This document shows positions 23,886 through 35,708 of a DNA stretch of 64,000 bases, piece after piece. Numbering within the stretch: position 1 is the first letter of the stretch; every line of letters begins with the position of its first letter. Below the pieces are notes generated by a model. It searched no databases. It was given only the letters and a program-made list of their open reading frames with translations, and was not told where the DNA came from. The DNA comes from Elephas maximus indicus (taxonomy: Eukaryota > Chordata > Mammalia > Proboscidea > Elephantidae): assembly GCF_024166365.1 (NCBI RefSeq), contig NC_064841.1, positions 25,784,001-25,848,000 of the forward strand. The letters run 5' to 3'. The position numbers and the translations under genes are program-made.

Positions 23886-23907
23886 ACTGTACCTTTACAA
23901 GTTTATT
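23886..23907 (-). terminator. Candidate NLGN1 poly(A) signal and cleavage zone
   Basis: AATAAA on the minus strand occupies 23902-23907. The genomic A-run that follows in transcript direction (T15 on the plus strand, 23871-23885) starts 17 bases beyond it. Low-repeat sequence ends near here. The placement is inferred. Confidence 0.4.
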
Positions 23908-26897
23908 TAAAGCTTTAATTGTTATTAATTTCAACATAAAAATGCTAGCACTTTGGCGTGACTTTCCACGGAGGACTACATTCTGTCAGATCAGAACATA
24001 TGTTGGGAGACATACAGTATCATTCAAAGTATATGTGTTTAAATGGGCCATTGCAAATATCCCATATGCCATACAGTATATACCCAGCAAAATACATAGG
24101 GTGTATATATACCCTGTAGTAGATATAATAGCTGACCAGAAAAAATTATATACCTGTCCAATTAATACTTGTCCTTCAGTCAAAATTTCTTTTAAACTTA
24201 AATATTCGGCAAAAATTTTAAATCTGTTAGGGATTTATGTGTCCATATGTAAGTACCATTAAATCAGATGCCTAAATAATTATTTGCCACTTTTCAAAAG
24301 TTTATTTCATTTGGTCTTTTCCGGGAGTCATTTGTACACATTCGACATCACACAAAAATCAAATTAAATGTAGAAAAAGGCCTTCCTAAACAAAATGTTC
24401 TTACTGGCAACTTACAACATGGTCCTCTGCTTGCACCTTTAAACTGAATTATCGGGATCTGCAAATTTAAAAAATAATTTTTATGGTTCAGTTTTATAAA
24501 TAAAGCCCCAGGAGGAAAGGCACTTAAGCCCTGCATGTGGTTATTCCAGTCTGTATTCTCCACAGCCCTTAGTGAATAGAACTGATTTTTGGCCTGCATA
24601 TAAATACAGCAAAACGCCAGAATGAAATCAAATCAGAATGCTTATGAAAAAGTATCAAGTTGGCTACCAAATGTTTCCCATCAGTAGGAAATTTTTTTAG
24701 AGACCTCTGATGGAAATCTGAAGTGTATGTTGTTATCATATGAAGTGCAGGAGGGGTATAAGGCTGTTGGAGAAATTCCCTTAGTTTATTGACTAAAAGG
24801 CCAAGACAATTGTTGTAACAGAAAAGCTTGACAAGATAATTAAATGAATGATAACAAAATCTCAGCAGGGAAGTGCCCATTAATTGAATTTATTTGGGAC
24901 CATGTTTTTACAAGTAAAACCAAATTATCTAATTTTTGCTTACATTAAAATGTGATAGTCTATAACAACTAATTACTGCAAATGAACGAAAAGGCCAGTA
25001 CTTTGAACCAATAACACAGAAGAAAACAAAATTACTAACATCAAAGGACTGCCATGGTGTTTGACAGCTTCCTAAAAATTCCATTTATCATTTTGTCCTG
25101 TGAAAATATTTCAGTGAAACTTGCCAAGTAAAAGAATTCCCGTAATTTCTAGGTAGCGGTGTCTTTAAAGCTGGAACTCATTTTACCACATTCTCTGTAT
25201 CACTTCATGGTCTTAAAATATGTGTCAGTACGAGTAGGCCAACAGGTGAAATAACTGCAGAAGAATATGTTGTAGGTACAAAAATTGTGTTTTGACATTT
25301 CTTCTGTGTAAGAAAATTGGTGCCACCCTGTTTACCTCCTTAGAACTACATGGTTGTTTGGTTTTTAGAAGTTTTGTTGCTATTTTCATGTTGTTCAGAT
25401 CAAAGGACCTGAATTAAAGCATCATTATGGTCAAATTTTCAGTTTGAAATGAGGAATGAACTTTCTGTTTTGAACTGCCATCATAATATTTCCAAATCCA
25501 AATAGGATGGTTTCAGTGATTTAGCAAATGAAGTTCTAATCTGCATAAAAGTTAATGATGGACCTTGCGATCTATCTGTACTAGTCTACTAGATTTTGTT
25601 CAAGGTCAACATGTTCAATCAGAAATTTAGGACTGTGACTTTTATATTTCTAATTTCATACTGTAAAACAACATGAATCTGTTGATAAACATTTGGCAAT
25701 CATTTTATATAATAGCAAAACATTGAAATAAAGTTTTTTTTTTTGGTTTAGTTTTTGTATAAATTTTAAACGGCCTTTACTATTTGCGATTTAATACCAG
25801 AAAGGAAAATATGAATTAATAAATAATGCCAAAAAAATTCTTTTTAATTTTGTGGCTTTCTGTTTTTATCTAAAGAATGTGATCATCTACACAAATACTT
25901 TTTAAACATCTTGGTTAAAATTTGATAACAATATTCAAAATATTTCTCAACTTTAAAAAAGTATGTTTCAGCTTTAAAAACAGTTCTTAATATTCTGTTT
26001 AATGTGGGCTATCATTTTACATTCAGAAAACTAGCTGCTGTAATTATAAAACTAGCAACTAACAGTTCATTCACAATAACTTTATCACATGACTTGAGAA
26101 CAGTAATAAAACCTAGGCTGTTTTACCCTCCACAAAGCTGATACTATAGGGTTACGGAAATTAATTTAAAAGAAGAACAGGGCCATGCTGTTTTCCAAAA
26201 CCCTTTCCCTAATTTAATAGAAAGCACATGTCAGTTATGGTATAGATTGATTGATTGATTGATAGATACATGTAGAGCAATAGATATATAAATATGACCA
26301 AAATATAATAAAATGTCTGGTTTTGCCAAGTGAAGTAATGCACAAGAGAAGTATTCATTCATATCTTTTGTTGACATTTCTATTTCTGTTTTTGTCATTT
26401 GTTCAATCAATATAGTAAAAGACAGTTTTCTGATTAAACAATATTTAAGATGCCAAACAATACTTTTTAGCAATTTGCATTGGCAGTTCACAGCCTAAAA
26501 GCATAACCACATCAGGCAAAAACTGTATGTAGACTGCACTGGATTTTGAAGACTTCGCTTGTAAAAGAAATTTGTATTTAAAATTGTGAAACAATATCTA
26601 CATATAGTACTTCTAGTTAATATTCTTGGGAGGGGGAATTATAAGCAAAGAAATTCCTTGAAATACGTTTTAACCACTTAGTGTCAGGTTAATGTCTTGC
26701 TCAGCACTTTTAAATCATCTTAGAAGGATAACTTTCTGATACTTTATGATAGTTTAATCACCCTTATGTTATGAACCTAGCTACTTTCGTTCCATGAAAT
26801 ATTGAACGTTTAGTTCCAATAGACCTTTTCCTTGATGATTAGTAACGGAACCTATTTCTAGCTGAAAACCAGTGGCACATTTTATTTTTACAACACC

Positions 26898-27084
26898 TTC
26901 ACATAATAAACCCTGGTGGTGTAGTGGTTAAGAGCTACCACTGCTAACAATAAGGTTGGCAGTTCAAATTCACCAGGCATTCCATTGAAACCCTACTGGG
27001 CAGTTCTACTCTGACCTTTAGGGTTGGTGTGAGTTGCAATCAACTCGACAGCAATGGGTTTGGTTATATTTTCACATAATAAAC
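26898..27084. repeat. 14-bp target-site duplication around the 3'UTR SINE
   Basis: TTCACATAATAAAC occurs at 26898-26911 and again at 27071-27084, exactly bracketing the plus-strand SINE. An exact repeat suggests a fairly young insertion. Confidence 0.9.
26912..27070 (+). mobile_element. AfroSINE in the NLGN1 3'UTR (antisense to the transcript)
   Basis: Short type: 'cctggtggtgtagtggttaagag' (A box), 'gttcaaattc' (B box, near 26961-26970) and the tail 'gcaatcaactcgacagcaatgggtttggtta'. It lies head to tail opposite the next SINE, about 14 bp away. Confidence 0.93.
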
Positions 27085-27267
27085 CTAATCCACTGCCATC
27101 GAATGGATTCCAACTCATAGCATAGCAACCCCACAGGGTTTCCAAGGCTGTAAATCTCTACAGAAGCAGACTGTCGTATCTTTCTCGTGAGGAGCCGCCG
27201 GTGATTTCCAACTGCCAACCTTTTGGTTAGCAGTCCAGCGCTTTAACCGCTGGGTTACCAGGGCTCC
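27085..27267 (-). mobile_element. AfroSINE, long type, in the NLGN1 3'UTR (sense to the transcript)
   Basis: Tail complement 'taatccactgccatcgaatggattccaactcatagc', the long-type middle 'aaggctgtaaatctctacagaagcagactgtcgtatctttctcg' and head complement 'gctttaaccgctgggttaccagggctcc'. Together with the preceding plus-strand SINE it forms an inverted repeat in the transcript. Confidence 0.92.
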
Positions 27268-29354
27268 TACCCTTTACATAGTAATAACATAGTAAAATAG
27301 TAGGTACCTAAAAATACAAAACTTATATTAATCATGAGTTCCTGGGGCTTCTAGATTCATCATGTTAAAGTATTCATCAGGCATCATTTTAGGTGAGACT
27401 TGCCTTTAAATATGCAGTTGTGTTTTCTGTAGAAGTTACCTACATGTCTTCAAAAACCCGACTGGTCTAGAAAAATGACCCTTTGAGACAGTCATATTCT
27501 CTCTCTCTTTAAAAAAAAAAAAAAAAAGACAAAACAGCAATAAACATTTTAGCTCTTTAATGAGCAAAGATCATGTCTCTTAGCATTGGACCTAATAGTC
27601 ATTATCCAGATTACCTTTATTTCACGCAATGGCCAGTGACATGGCCAAGATGTACAAAGTTGTTTCCATCAAGTAGTATACAATTTTTTTTTTTGTATAA
27701 TAATCTTTCATTCTTGAAAAAGAGTAACTGAAAAGAAAGGTTTCTGTTACTGCAGTTAGTTTGTCAGAGAAAGTTCTTTGCATTATCTTACAAACTATCA
27801 AAATTGCTAGTCATCTGAAAAAATGTAAAAAAAAATCACATAACTTTAGTCTAATAGAAATATAATACAGGTAAGAGAGAAAGTATTTATCAGGGATGTG
27901 CTCTTTAAGTCCATTTCAATTTTTTTTTTAATATAAATGTACATCTGATTACATATACAAACATTTGGAAAGGTCTGTGATATACTGTTACCGGTAAACA
28001 ACAAGGGGATGAAGAGTTTCCAGTGGTCTTAGAATATTCCTTTAAAATCACACACACACGTAAGACTAAAATCTTCCAGGTGTTGACTCTCTTTCTAGGT
28101 TCTGTATCTACGTTTTACTCTACTGAGATTGCTTGAGTAAATTCCAGTGAATGAGCCTCAGTGAGAAAGATAAGTGACGTGAGCAGGGACATAACTTTAT
28201 ATTGAACTGTTGTTAGTAAACATTTTGTCATGCAACATGAGTAAATCAATTAACTGAGAACTGTAATCAGAGTGGTAATACTGGGGCATCCTTATATCAT
28301 AAAATACCACTGCAAATAACTCTTTGGACACACTTCACCTTACCAAAAGGAACAAAAATACAGAGTAACAAAAATCACAGCAAATTATAGACCCTGTAAT
28401 ACATGTCCAATTAGGGTACTACTTCTATAAATTATTTAGATGGAAATAAAAAGAACATTAAAAACACAGGACTTGTTTTTTTTCCCCCTGGGGTTCAGAT
28501 CAGTGAGTATTCACCACTATACCTACAGTTTCTTCAAATACCTTTAATAACTAATTCCTTCTATTATTGAAACTACTATGAATTATTTTATTGTAATTAC
28601 TTTTGCCCCTTAAAATCTTCTTTAGGTTCTGCCAATTGATGGAGGAAGCTTCTATTAAAAACTCCAATGGGATGAGAAGAATTTTAATTGCGGCTTAATC
28701 AGCAGCACAGCCACCAAGCATATAAATTATCATGCACATCGTGCTAAAAATATCCAGTTTCCTTTATCCCCACAACTTTATACTGACAGCACTTATGTGA
28801 TAATGTTGTACCTGCCAGTCTTTAAACTTCGTTGTTTTACTGGCAAATTTCAGCATGAGCCTTGGCTAAGGCCATTAACAGCATTGGTGCTTTGTGTACT
28901 TATCCAAATATGTAAATAGGGTCTACACAATAAAACGGCTCCAAATAAAAACTGGTGAAATTTATCTGACATTCCATTGGTGTGTCCCTTGTGCATATTC
29001 ATAGTTTTTTTAATTTTATTTTTTATATTTCAGACATAGTTCTTTCCTGTTTGGTGTTCCACATGCCTAATTCCATTACATAACGTAAATCTTCAAAAAA
29101 TTAATTCTTGAATGTGAATGAAAAAGTATCATTCAGAGCAATTGCTTCCAGCAATTGAAATCCATTTTTAAAGTTGATTTGTGTATATATGTACATTTCA
29201 TATTTCGAAAACCCCCAAAATCCTTGATATGTATATTCACATAATATTCCTCCTTACTTAAATATTAAGAGTCTTCTAGGTTGAAAACCAAGGAATCTTC
29301 AGTAATCAGGTACTGCAATCCATCAAAAAAATAGAGTTTGTTTCTCTTATCTGG

Positions 29355-30177
29355 CTATACCCTGGTTGTTGAATGTGAATGGGGGTGTGGGTGGGGGTGG
29401 GGCAGAGTATTGTTCTGTCCTCCAGTAAATGTATTGAATGTGTGTAAGGGCTGAATCCCTGGTATAGTGTTGGGAATCATTGTAATGGTGTTGGGTGTCA
29501 TTAAGGGAACATCGTCAGGTGACCTCCTCATAGCTAGTGTGTAATCTGGGGGGCAGGCGGTCCGAAGAACCACCTCATGTGGATGGATGGACTCACATTC
29601 ATGATCCAAATCAGTGTGCTTCATTTGAAGGGACATGATCTCCTCTTCTTGTGCATGGGTCAGATCATTGGTAGTAGTGCGCTGAGGGCTGCATCTCCTG
29701 TGAACATCATGTCTCCTCTTATCCTTTTTGTAGTAAAGGGCTGCAAAGGCCAAGATGTTCAGAAACAGCAGTGATGCTCCAACTGCAATAGTGACACTTA
29801 GCTCTGTTGAGTAGTCCCTTTGATCCACTGAAAATGGACTTGGTTGTTGCTTGGGGTCATCCTGCTTGGCAGTGGGAAAGGCTGATGTGACAGGTACAGA
29901 ATTTTTTCTCGTAGGTCTGAAAGTGATGTCGGTTGATGGCACTTTAGTTGTTGTCGAGGTATACTGAGAAATGTCATTGAGATTATGTAAATGAGGTACC
30001 AGCTCCAACCAGAGGTTAACCTTATTGGCTCTGTAATGTTCTTTAACTCTTGGTTTTAATCCAATATGGAGATAAAGTTGGTCTTTCTGGGAATATCTGG
30101 TCCATGCTACTTCTTCAAAGCGGTTGGGTTTGGTATGAATAAATTTCGTATCTTGAGGGACAGGTTGATTTGGGTCA
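29355..30177 (-). CDS. NLGN1: Neuroligin-1, last coding exon (end of ectodomain, stalk, membrane segment, cytoplasmic tail)
   Basis: The exon begins after 'ctttcctag' with T, completing Gly with the GG that ends the previous exon, and encodes 273 residues up to TAG at 29355-29357. It starts '[20 protein letters not shown]', the end of the cholinesterase-like domain. A Ser/Thr-rich stalk follows ('[18 protein letters not shown]'). Then come a single membrane span ('[20 protein letters not shown]') and a basic stop-transfer '[14 protein letters not shown]'. The cytoplasmic part contains '[20 protein letters not shown]', the gephyrin-binding type segment, then a Pro-His repeat, and ends STTRV, a class I PDZ ligand for PSD-95 type scaffolds. 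The [11 protein letters not shown] stretch separates it from NLGN3 and NLGN4. Neuroligin-1 is a postsynaptic adhesion protein that binds neurexins at excitatory synapses. The frame is intact. Confidence 0.97.
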
Positions 30178-31053
30178 CTAGGAAAGAAAAAAGAAACTAT
30201 GAGAACAAAATTGTGTTATCTTTTTCTTAATCAAAATGATGCTAGTTTAAAGTCTAATTGAAGAGGTAACTCATCAACACTTTATGTTTTAATATCAACG
30301 GGTTAATTTAGAAATATCAATTCCATAGAAGTCAGATTGTTTGATGGCTTACAGTGTAATTCAGGTAAGCCTTATATTCTGGTCCTCTCTACCCATTTTG
30401 AAATGGGCTATTATCTACCCAAAGATTTTAAAAATCATTTAAATATTTCTTTTAAAATTTTATACTAGACTTTCATACGAGTTGTCTCATAGGCACACTA
30501 GCAGAGACAGCATGAAGTAGTGAAACAATGTGGAAATTGGAATCAGCAGATAAGGATTTGAGTCCTGGTACTAGTATATACTAACCCACCAAATATCTAT
30601 ATGAGGCCCTCAGAACCTCATGTGCCTTCTCTGTAAAATGGGAATAATACTACTTGGCCTGCCCACCTCACCGTGTAATTGGAAGGATTAAAGGGTGTAA
30701 AATGCCATGTATTGGAAAGCACTATAATATTTGTTACTATTGAACACCAATTATAACTAATCCTGTGTAGTTAAAAAAAAAAAAAAAAAACAATGTGCTT
30801 TAAAAACAAAAAATATATTCAATTGGCAACTAATGCAGTAGAGATCATAAACTTTTCATAATAAACTTATAATATGTCTAAAAGGAAGAACTAATACAGC
30901 AGTGATTTTTTTGAACAACACAATGTAGAATTGATTTTGAATGAAAGAAAATATATTTCTGGTATTAAATCTTTGGGCAAAGTATGTTTTAAATTGCATA
31001 AATTGGTATTTTTAAATTAAAATCATAGCAAACTTCATTCCTTAGGTACATAC
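30178..31053 (-). other. NLGN1: NLGN1 intron between the last two coding exons (876 bp)
   Basis: Donor GTATGT at 31053 downward and acceptor with a long pyrimidine tract ('gtttcttttttctttcctag') ending at 30178. It contains a MIR element near 30500-30755 and an A-run at 30772-30790. Confidence 0.93.
30500..30755 (+). repeat. MIR element
   Basis: 'cagcatgaagtagtgaaacaatgtgg...ggatttgagtcctggtac...ccctcagaacctcatgtgccttctctgtaaaatgggaataatac...gaaggattaaagggtgtaaaatgcc' follows the MIR consensus order (tRNA-like head, core, tail) on the plus strand, antisense to NLGN1. Confidence 0.85.
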
Positions 31054-31843
31054 CCAGTTTTAGCAAAATTGGTCCAGTATGTCATTACCACTGCACTTAG
31101 CATCACGTCATTTTTGGAGAAATTGCAAGGAAATAACTCTGTAGGGCCAATCATAGGAATTCCCAACACATAAGGAACCTCATCTCCGTGGGCTGCATCA
31201 GCCCAGGCTGGAACCTGATCTGTTTGGCAATGATGGTAAAAGGCATAGAAGTATGTAGGTGAACCAAAGTTTGAGTGAAGATCTGCTGTAGCTACAGCTG
31301 GTGCCACCCACTGATGGTCTGTAAACAAAGCCAATAATGTCTTCCTTCTGGTTTCAGGGTTGTGGCGGTCAGCCCAGTCAGTATACATGAATTTAATGGT
31401 TTCTCTCAAAACATCTTTGCCTTCAGGATATCCATATAAATTATCAACAAAATTGGACACAGCAAAGTCAAAATCACTAGCTGAAATGCCATCATCACTA
31501 TCTACTATATTTTCAACAAACTTTAACCCTTCCCCCTGGTTAACTCCTAACATTATATCATAGTTGAGAAACTCTCCTTGCTCCATCAGTATCTGTGGGT
31601 CATCTGGTATTACATCACCATCAATCACAGGTCCAAAGGCTATGTGGTATCGCGCTGGTTGAATATCTTGGTCAACGAGTTCTTTATAAGGCTTCTTCTG
31701 TAGGCATTCCACTAACTCTACTGTATCTGAAACATTGCAACCAACTTTTGTGGCCAACATTCTAGCATATTTTGCAGGTTGGAAACTAACAGCCCAGCTG
31801 GAAAGGGCTGTTCCACTTTGAGCTATTGCTCGTTGAAAAAGTC
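31054..31843 (-). CDS. NLGN1: Neuroligin-1, large esterase-domain exon (790 bp)
   Basis: Acceptor 'tcttcatag' precedes 31843 and donor 'gtatgtacc' starts at 31053. The exon opens with GA, which completes the Gly codon started by the upstream exon, and ends with GG. The 263 residues start '[20 protein letters not shown]'. They include '[14 protein letters not shown]', the region that holds the triad glutamate in acetylcholinesterase, and '[19 protein letters not shown]', the region that holds the triad histidine. The enzyme nucleophile is absent (see the upstream exon), so the fold is used for neurexin binding and dimerisation, not hydrolysis. 'CNVSD' and 'NFSK' contain N-glycosylation sequons. 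No stop or frameshift is present. Confidence 0.97.
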
Positions 31844-32473
31844 CTATGAAGAAAATGACAAACAGTTTTCAGATGACCTTCGAATAATATTGTGTAAAAT
31901 AATGATATTTGATATTTTAGACATGTATAAAAACTCAGGTGCAACTCAAGAAACAGGGATATAGAGACATTTTGCTTAAGAGGAGTACACAAAGCCATCC
32001 CCAGGGTTTAACACATCAGAGAGCTGAACCTAAGTCTTGTACTTTGGCAACTGCCTTAGGGATCAGGAGATCTAAATTGTGCAGTGTCTCAAGAAGGCGA
32101 TAAGCAAGAGAGGAAGAAAAGATGTAAATACTAGTGGTAAGAGCCCCACAGGTTTCCTCCAATCATCATGTAAACCACCTATGTAATTGTCACAACCAGC
32201 CAGATGGTGCCAACCTTCTCCGTTTTTGAAAACTCTCCATCAGGCTCTGTATTGTCTTTTTGGAATATATCTTTGTTTGCCTGTATCTTTCGTCCTTCAA
32301 CATGGCTCTTTCTGTTTGTTTTAAGCAGATTTTATTTGAACAAGAAAAGCTGAGGGCTCACACAGCTACTTGGGTGGTGGGGGAATTTTTGATAATGCCC
32401 TGGGGATGGCCCTTAAAGAACACGAAACAGAATAGCACTTCAGACATACTCTTTCCAGCTCCTTGTGTCAGGC

Positions 32474-32519
32474 ATAAAAAACCCAAAAACCCAGTGCCCT
32501 CGAGTTGATTTTGACTCAG
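32474..32519 (-). mobile_element. AfroSINE tail fragment
   Basis: Only the complement of the last 45 bp of a SINE is present: 'aaaaacccaaaaacccagtgccctcgagttgattttgactca'. Head and body are missing, as in a 5'-truncated insertion. Confidence 0.75.
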
Positions 32520-33254
32520 ACATAGTATGCTTAATATTCATCTTTCAGAAGAAGACATAACATTTGACGTGTTTTCACTAGGTTAAAGAACCATTGGCAG
32601 AGTGATTTAGTGGGGGGTGATTTCACTTTCTCCTCTGTTACATGTGAACAGTTATATTTTATCGTAAAAGATGAAAAGTACATGGCCCACTACTATTCAC
32701 TTAATTGTATTTAGGCATTGCAAATCAGGTCCCCATAGGCAGTTTGATAAGAGCTACATGTCATTCAAACTTATGAATGCTCTTTATTTACTTCTTAGGA
32801 TAGTTTCTAATAAAATTCTTGTTTAAGATATAATTTATCTATTTTCTTTTAATACTGTATTTTTTAATCAATTTCCAGCTACAGCTTTATTGTTCGGCTA
32901 TTAAACACACGGTCGATTATTTGTATGTGTAAATGAGATAAGCACTCTTTCAGAAAAGCACTAAAGCAGTTTTTGAGTTAGAAGCTAAGATTTAGATTTT
33001 TCACCAAGCATGAATATTTAATCAATGTGTCTGTATCATGTTCCTAGATAATTCTAAAAGTATGCAAAATCTAAGCAATACTAATCTAAATTTGTTTTGG
33101 TTTTCCGTAGTATTGATGAACACATTTTAGCTGGCTAAAGCAAAGTACGCTATAGCAAACCACACAAATGCATATCATTTAAAAAATCATATATGCCGTG
33201 TGTTTAGTTGTTAATATTTGCTCTGAGATATAGTTTACCAACTGAAAACACTCC

Positions 33255-33406
33255 GGAAACCCTGGTGGTGTAGTGTTTAAGAGCTATGGCTGCTAACCAA
33301 AAGGCTAGCAGTTCGAATCCACCAGGCACTCCTTGGAAACCATATGGGGCAGTTCTACCCTGTCCTATAGGGTTACTACGAATTGGAATCGACTTGATAC
33401 TAATGG
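33255..33406 (+). mobile_element. AfroSINE, short type, with well kept A and B boxes
   Basis: Pol III box A-like 'tggtgtagtgt' at 33266-33276 and box B 'gttcgaatcc' at 33311-33320 match the tRNA-type internal promoter. It ends 'gaattggaatcgacttgatactaatgg'. Confidence 0.92.
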
Positions 33407-33966
33407 AGGGAGGGGAAAACATTATGATTAAAATAAACCTGATGGTTTCTACAATATTCCTTCCCATTTCAGGCATTCAAAGATATTGACTAAATATACC
33501 AAAAAAAAAAAAAAGAAAGATTTAGGGGAAAATACACATCATATAAAATATACTCTGAAATATACCATCTAGATGGCATTGGGAAAATCATGTATTTTAT
33601 CATTAGCGAGAGTTGCTTGTTATATTTGTGCAAGATGTGGTTGACCTATGGTAGATAAAGGCCTGAGCTTTGCTACAGCCCTTTGTGTGCAGTTTTGCAT
33701 TGGAAACATGGAATTGGCATACTGATTCCAGGAAAACTCCTGAGCATCTCCTGGTCAAATCAGGTAGCTATGTCTGAGGAGATGGGCTTAGGACGGGGCC
33801 AACTATACGCCTGTGTCTCTGCAACGCACGGACACATTTCACTGAAGAGCATAACTGAATGTTATAACTGTTCATATAGCCATTTGCCACAGTTCCCCAC
33901 ATCATCAGTTGATGAATAGCAATGCTACTGATGGACTAACGGGTTAATTTCTTTATCCAATGAATT

Positions 33967-34019
33967 GGGTCACTTATGAGTTGGAATCCACTTGATAGCA
34001 ACAGATTTTTTTTTTTTTT
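33967..34019 (+). mobile_element. AfroSINE tail fragment with A/T-type end
   Basis: 'gtcacttatgagttggaatccacttgatagcaacag' followed by T13. Only the 3' end of the SINE is present. Confidence 0.75.
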
Positions 34020-34119
34020 AGTTTAATAATGGCTGAAACTACCTTTAAGTGACCATTATTGTTTTTCATTTAGAAAAATAGGAGGAAATAACAGTTGAGA
34101 TCAAATGATCCTGAGAACT

Positions 34120-34283
34120 TTGTTGCTGTTGTTGTTAGGTGCTGTTGAGTCATTCCCAGTCCTAGTGATCCTGCAGGACATAGTAGAACTGCCCCATAGG
34201 GTTTACAAGGAGCTGTTGGTGGGTTCGAACTTCTGACATTTGATTAGCAGGCAAGCTCTTAATCACTGTGCCACCAGGGCTCC
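34120..34283 (-). mobile_element. AfroSINE, short type
   Basis: Starts with the complement of an (AAC)n-like end, 'tgttgctgttgttgttaggtgctgttgagtc', and ends 'ttaatcactgtgccaccagggctcc'. The (GTT)n end resembles the RTE tail more than the GGGTTTGG end of other copies. Confidence 0.9.
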
Positions 34284-35708
34284 AAGAAGTCTGTACAGGT
34301 TGCCTAATGTTAATGTAACTAAATATTCACATTATTACGGTCCTAAGGCTAGAACAATCTAATCCACTTAATTAAAACAAACAAAAAATCCAAAGTTTGT
34401 TATTTAAAAACAAGCCATTTCATTATAGACCAAAATCTCTATGCAATTAGAAATATTCATGTGTCATTTTGTCATCTCGATCAGGACTCTACCAGTATAA
34501 ATGAGATGTTATATAAACTATTTTAATAAATTAAGTCTATAATAATATATGACTCTTCAAATATATATGCTCATTTAAGGACTGGCTATTCTTTGGAAAA
34601 TTTCACCTTAATGTACCTTTGATACCAAAAATAAATATTTTATGCCTGGTGCTAATTTCATAAGATTAAGTTTTATAAATTAAGATGCTTCACAAATTAT
34701 GTTTGATAGTGTATACCATATATATACACACATATATGTATATATAAAATAAAAAGGAAGAAAATATAAGTTGATCTATGTTGCCATATATCCCCTGTCT
34801 TCCTGTCTATTATGTGTAAATAATGGAGAGAAAGTATTTGCTTTTGCAGACTTCTCCAACAAAACTCTTCTGTTGTTGGGATATTGCAAATTTATAATGT
34901 GGTTACAGGGGGTGATTAAACTCATGGTAAAATGGGAGTCCATAAAGGACAGCTTGATAACTTCTGGGCAGGCACTTTAGAAAAAGGATGTGAAGGCCAG
35001 AAAACAGAGACAGAAAAATATTTCACGAATTTAAGCGGCCTCAGTGCTCCATGCTGCTTTGTCAGGCTTCATTGGGGAAGAAAAAAAACACTTTTGGAGT
35101 TGAAAATAGAAAAAGCACATAATCAAATGTATTTCTCTTTTTAATCAAAAGCTCCACTACTGACTTTGATGCTTTGACAATTTTGGATCATGCATGCAAA
35201 ATAATCAAACATCCATTTTCTACTCAGACAACAAGTGAAAATCACGTTACCAGACAAACTAGCTTACAACAGCCTCCCTATCTTCAGACTAATAAAAGGT
35301 TTCAAATGTCTATTGTCTTGAAAATAGATTGTATACAATCCCTACGTTAAAAAAAAAAAAATTCTCTCTTTGATCTTGATTACTGAATAAGCAGAGATGA
35401 CAGAACTGTGAACGTCTTTGATTTACACAAGAATCACCCTTTGGAGGAAAGAAAAGTAACTATAATTCTAACTATTCTGAAGCCTGCTTGAAAGGGCATC
35501 CTTACCAAACTACACAGGAGACAAAGAAAAGAATTCGACAAAAATTTAAACATGCATAGAAAAAGCTGAAGAAACATAGTTTTGAACAGTGATTGAGTTC
35601 AACCTAATACTCAGTTCTAACAGAGAAATAGATACAAAGCATCACATACTACTGATGGTGGTGGCATGCAGACACCAAAATTGTCAAAATTTGCAACCTG
35701 CATAATAC

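Larger units (their letters stand above)
23871..29354 (-). other. NLGN1: NLGN1 3' untranslated region (inferred extent)
   Basis: From the stop codon at 29355-29357 downward, about 5.5 kb is AT-rich and almost free of interspersed repeats. The exception is a SINE pair at 26912-27267, in contrast to the SINE-dense DNA on both sides. A long 3'UTR is known for neuroligin-1. The lower limit is taken from an AATAAA (minus strand) at 23902-23907. Other AATAAA motifs lie nearer the stop, for example around 29015, so shorter transcripts are possible. Transcript data would be needed to fix the end. Confidence 0.55.
31844..35708 (-). other. NLGN1: NLGN1 intron (about 3.9 kb)
   Basis: Bounded by donor 'gtattatg' at 35708 downward (or 'gtaacc' at 35735 when the shorter exon form is used) and acceptor 'ttcttcatag' at 31844. 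It holds two SINE tail fragments and two full SINEs. An alternating AT/CA-rich stretch lies near 34715-34755. The rest shows no recognisable feature. Confidence 0.92.

Noticed and set aside
26247-26268. (ATTG)n/(ATAG) short repeat as a CRISPR-like or regulatory array
   Set aside because: Simple microsatellite; there are no spacers.
26595-26602. Pumilio-type TGTAGATA on the NLGN1 transcript strand
   Set aside because: An 8-base motif is expected by chance in a 5.5-kb AT-rich 3'UTR; no cluster or conservation can be shown.
33311-33320. tRNA gene suggested by A and B boxes
   Set aside because: The boxes belong to an AfroSINE; no cloverleaf with acceptor stem could be drawn, and the same unit recurs dozens of times.
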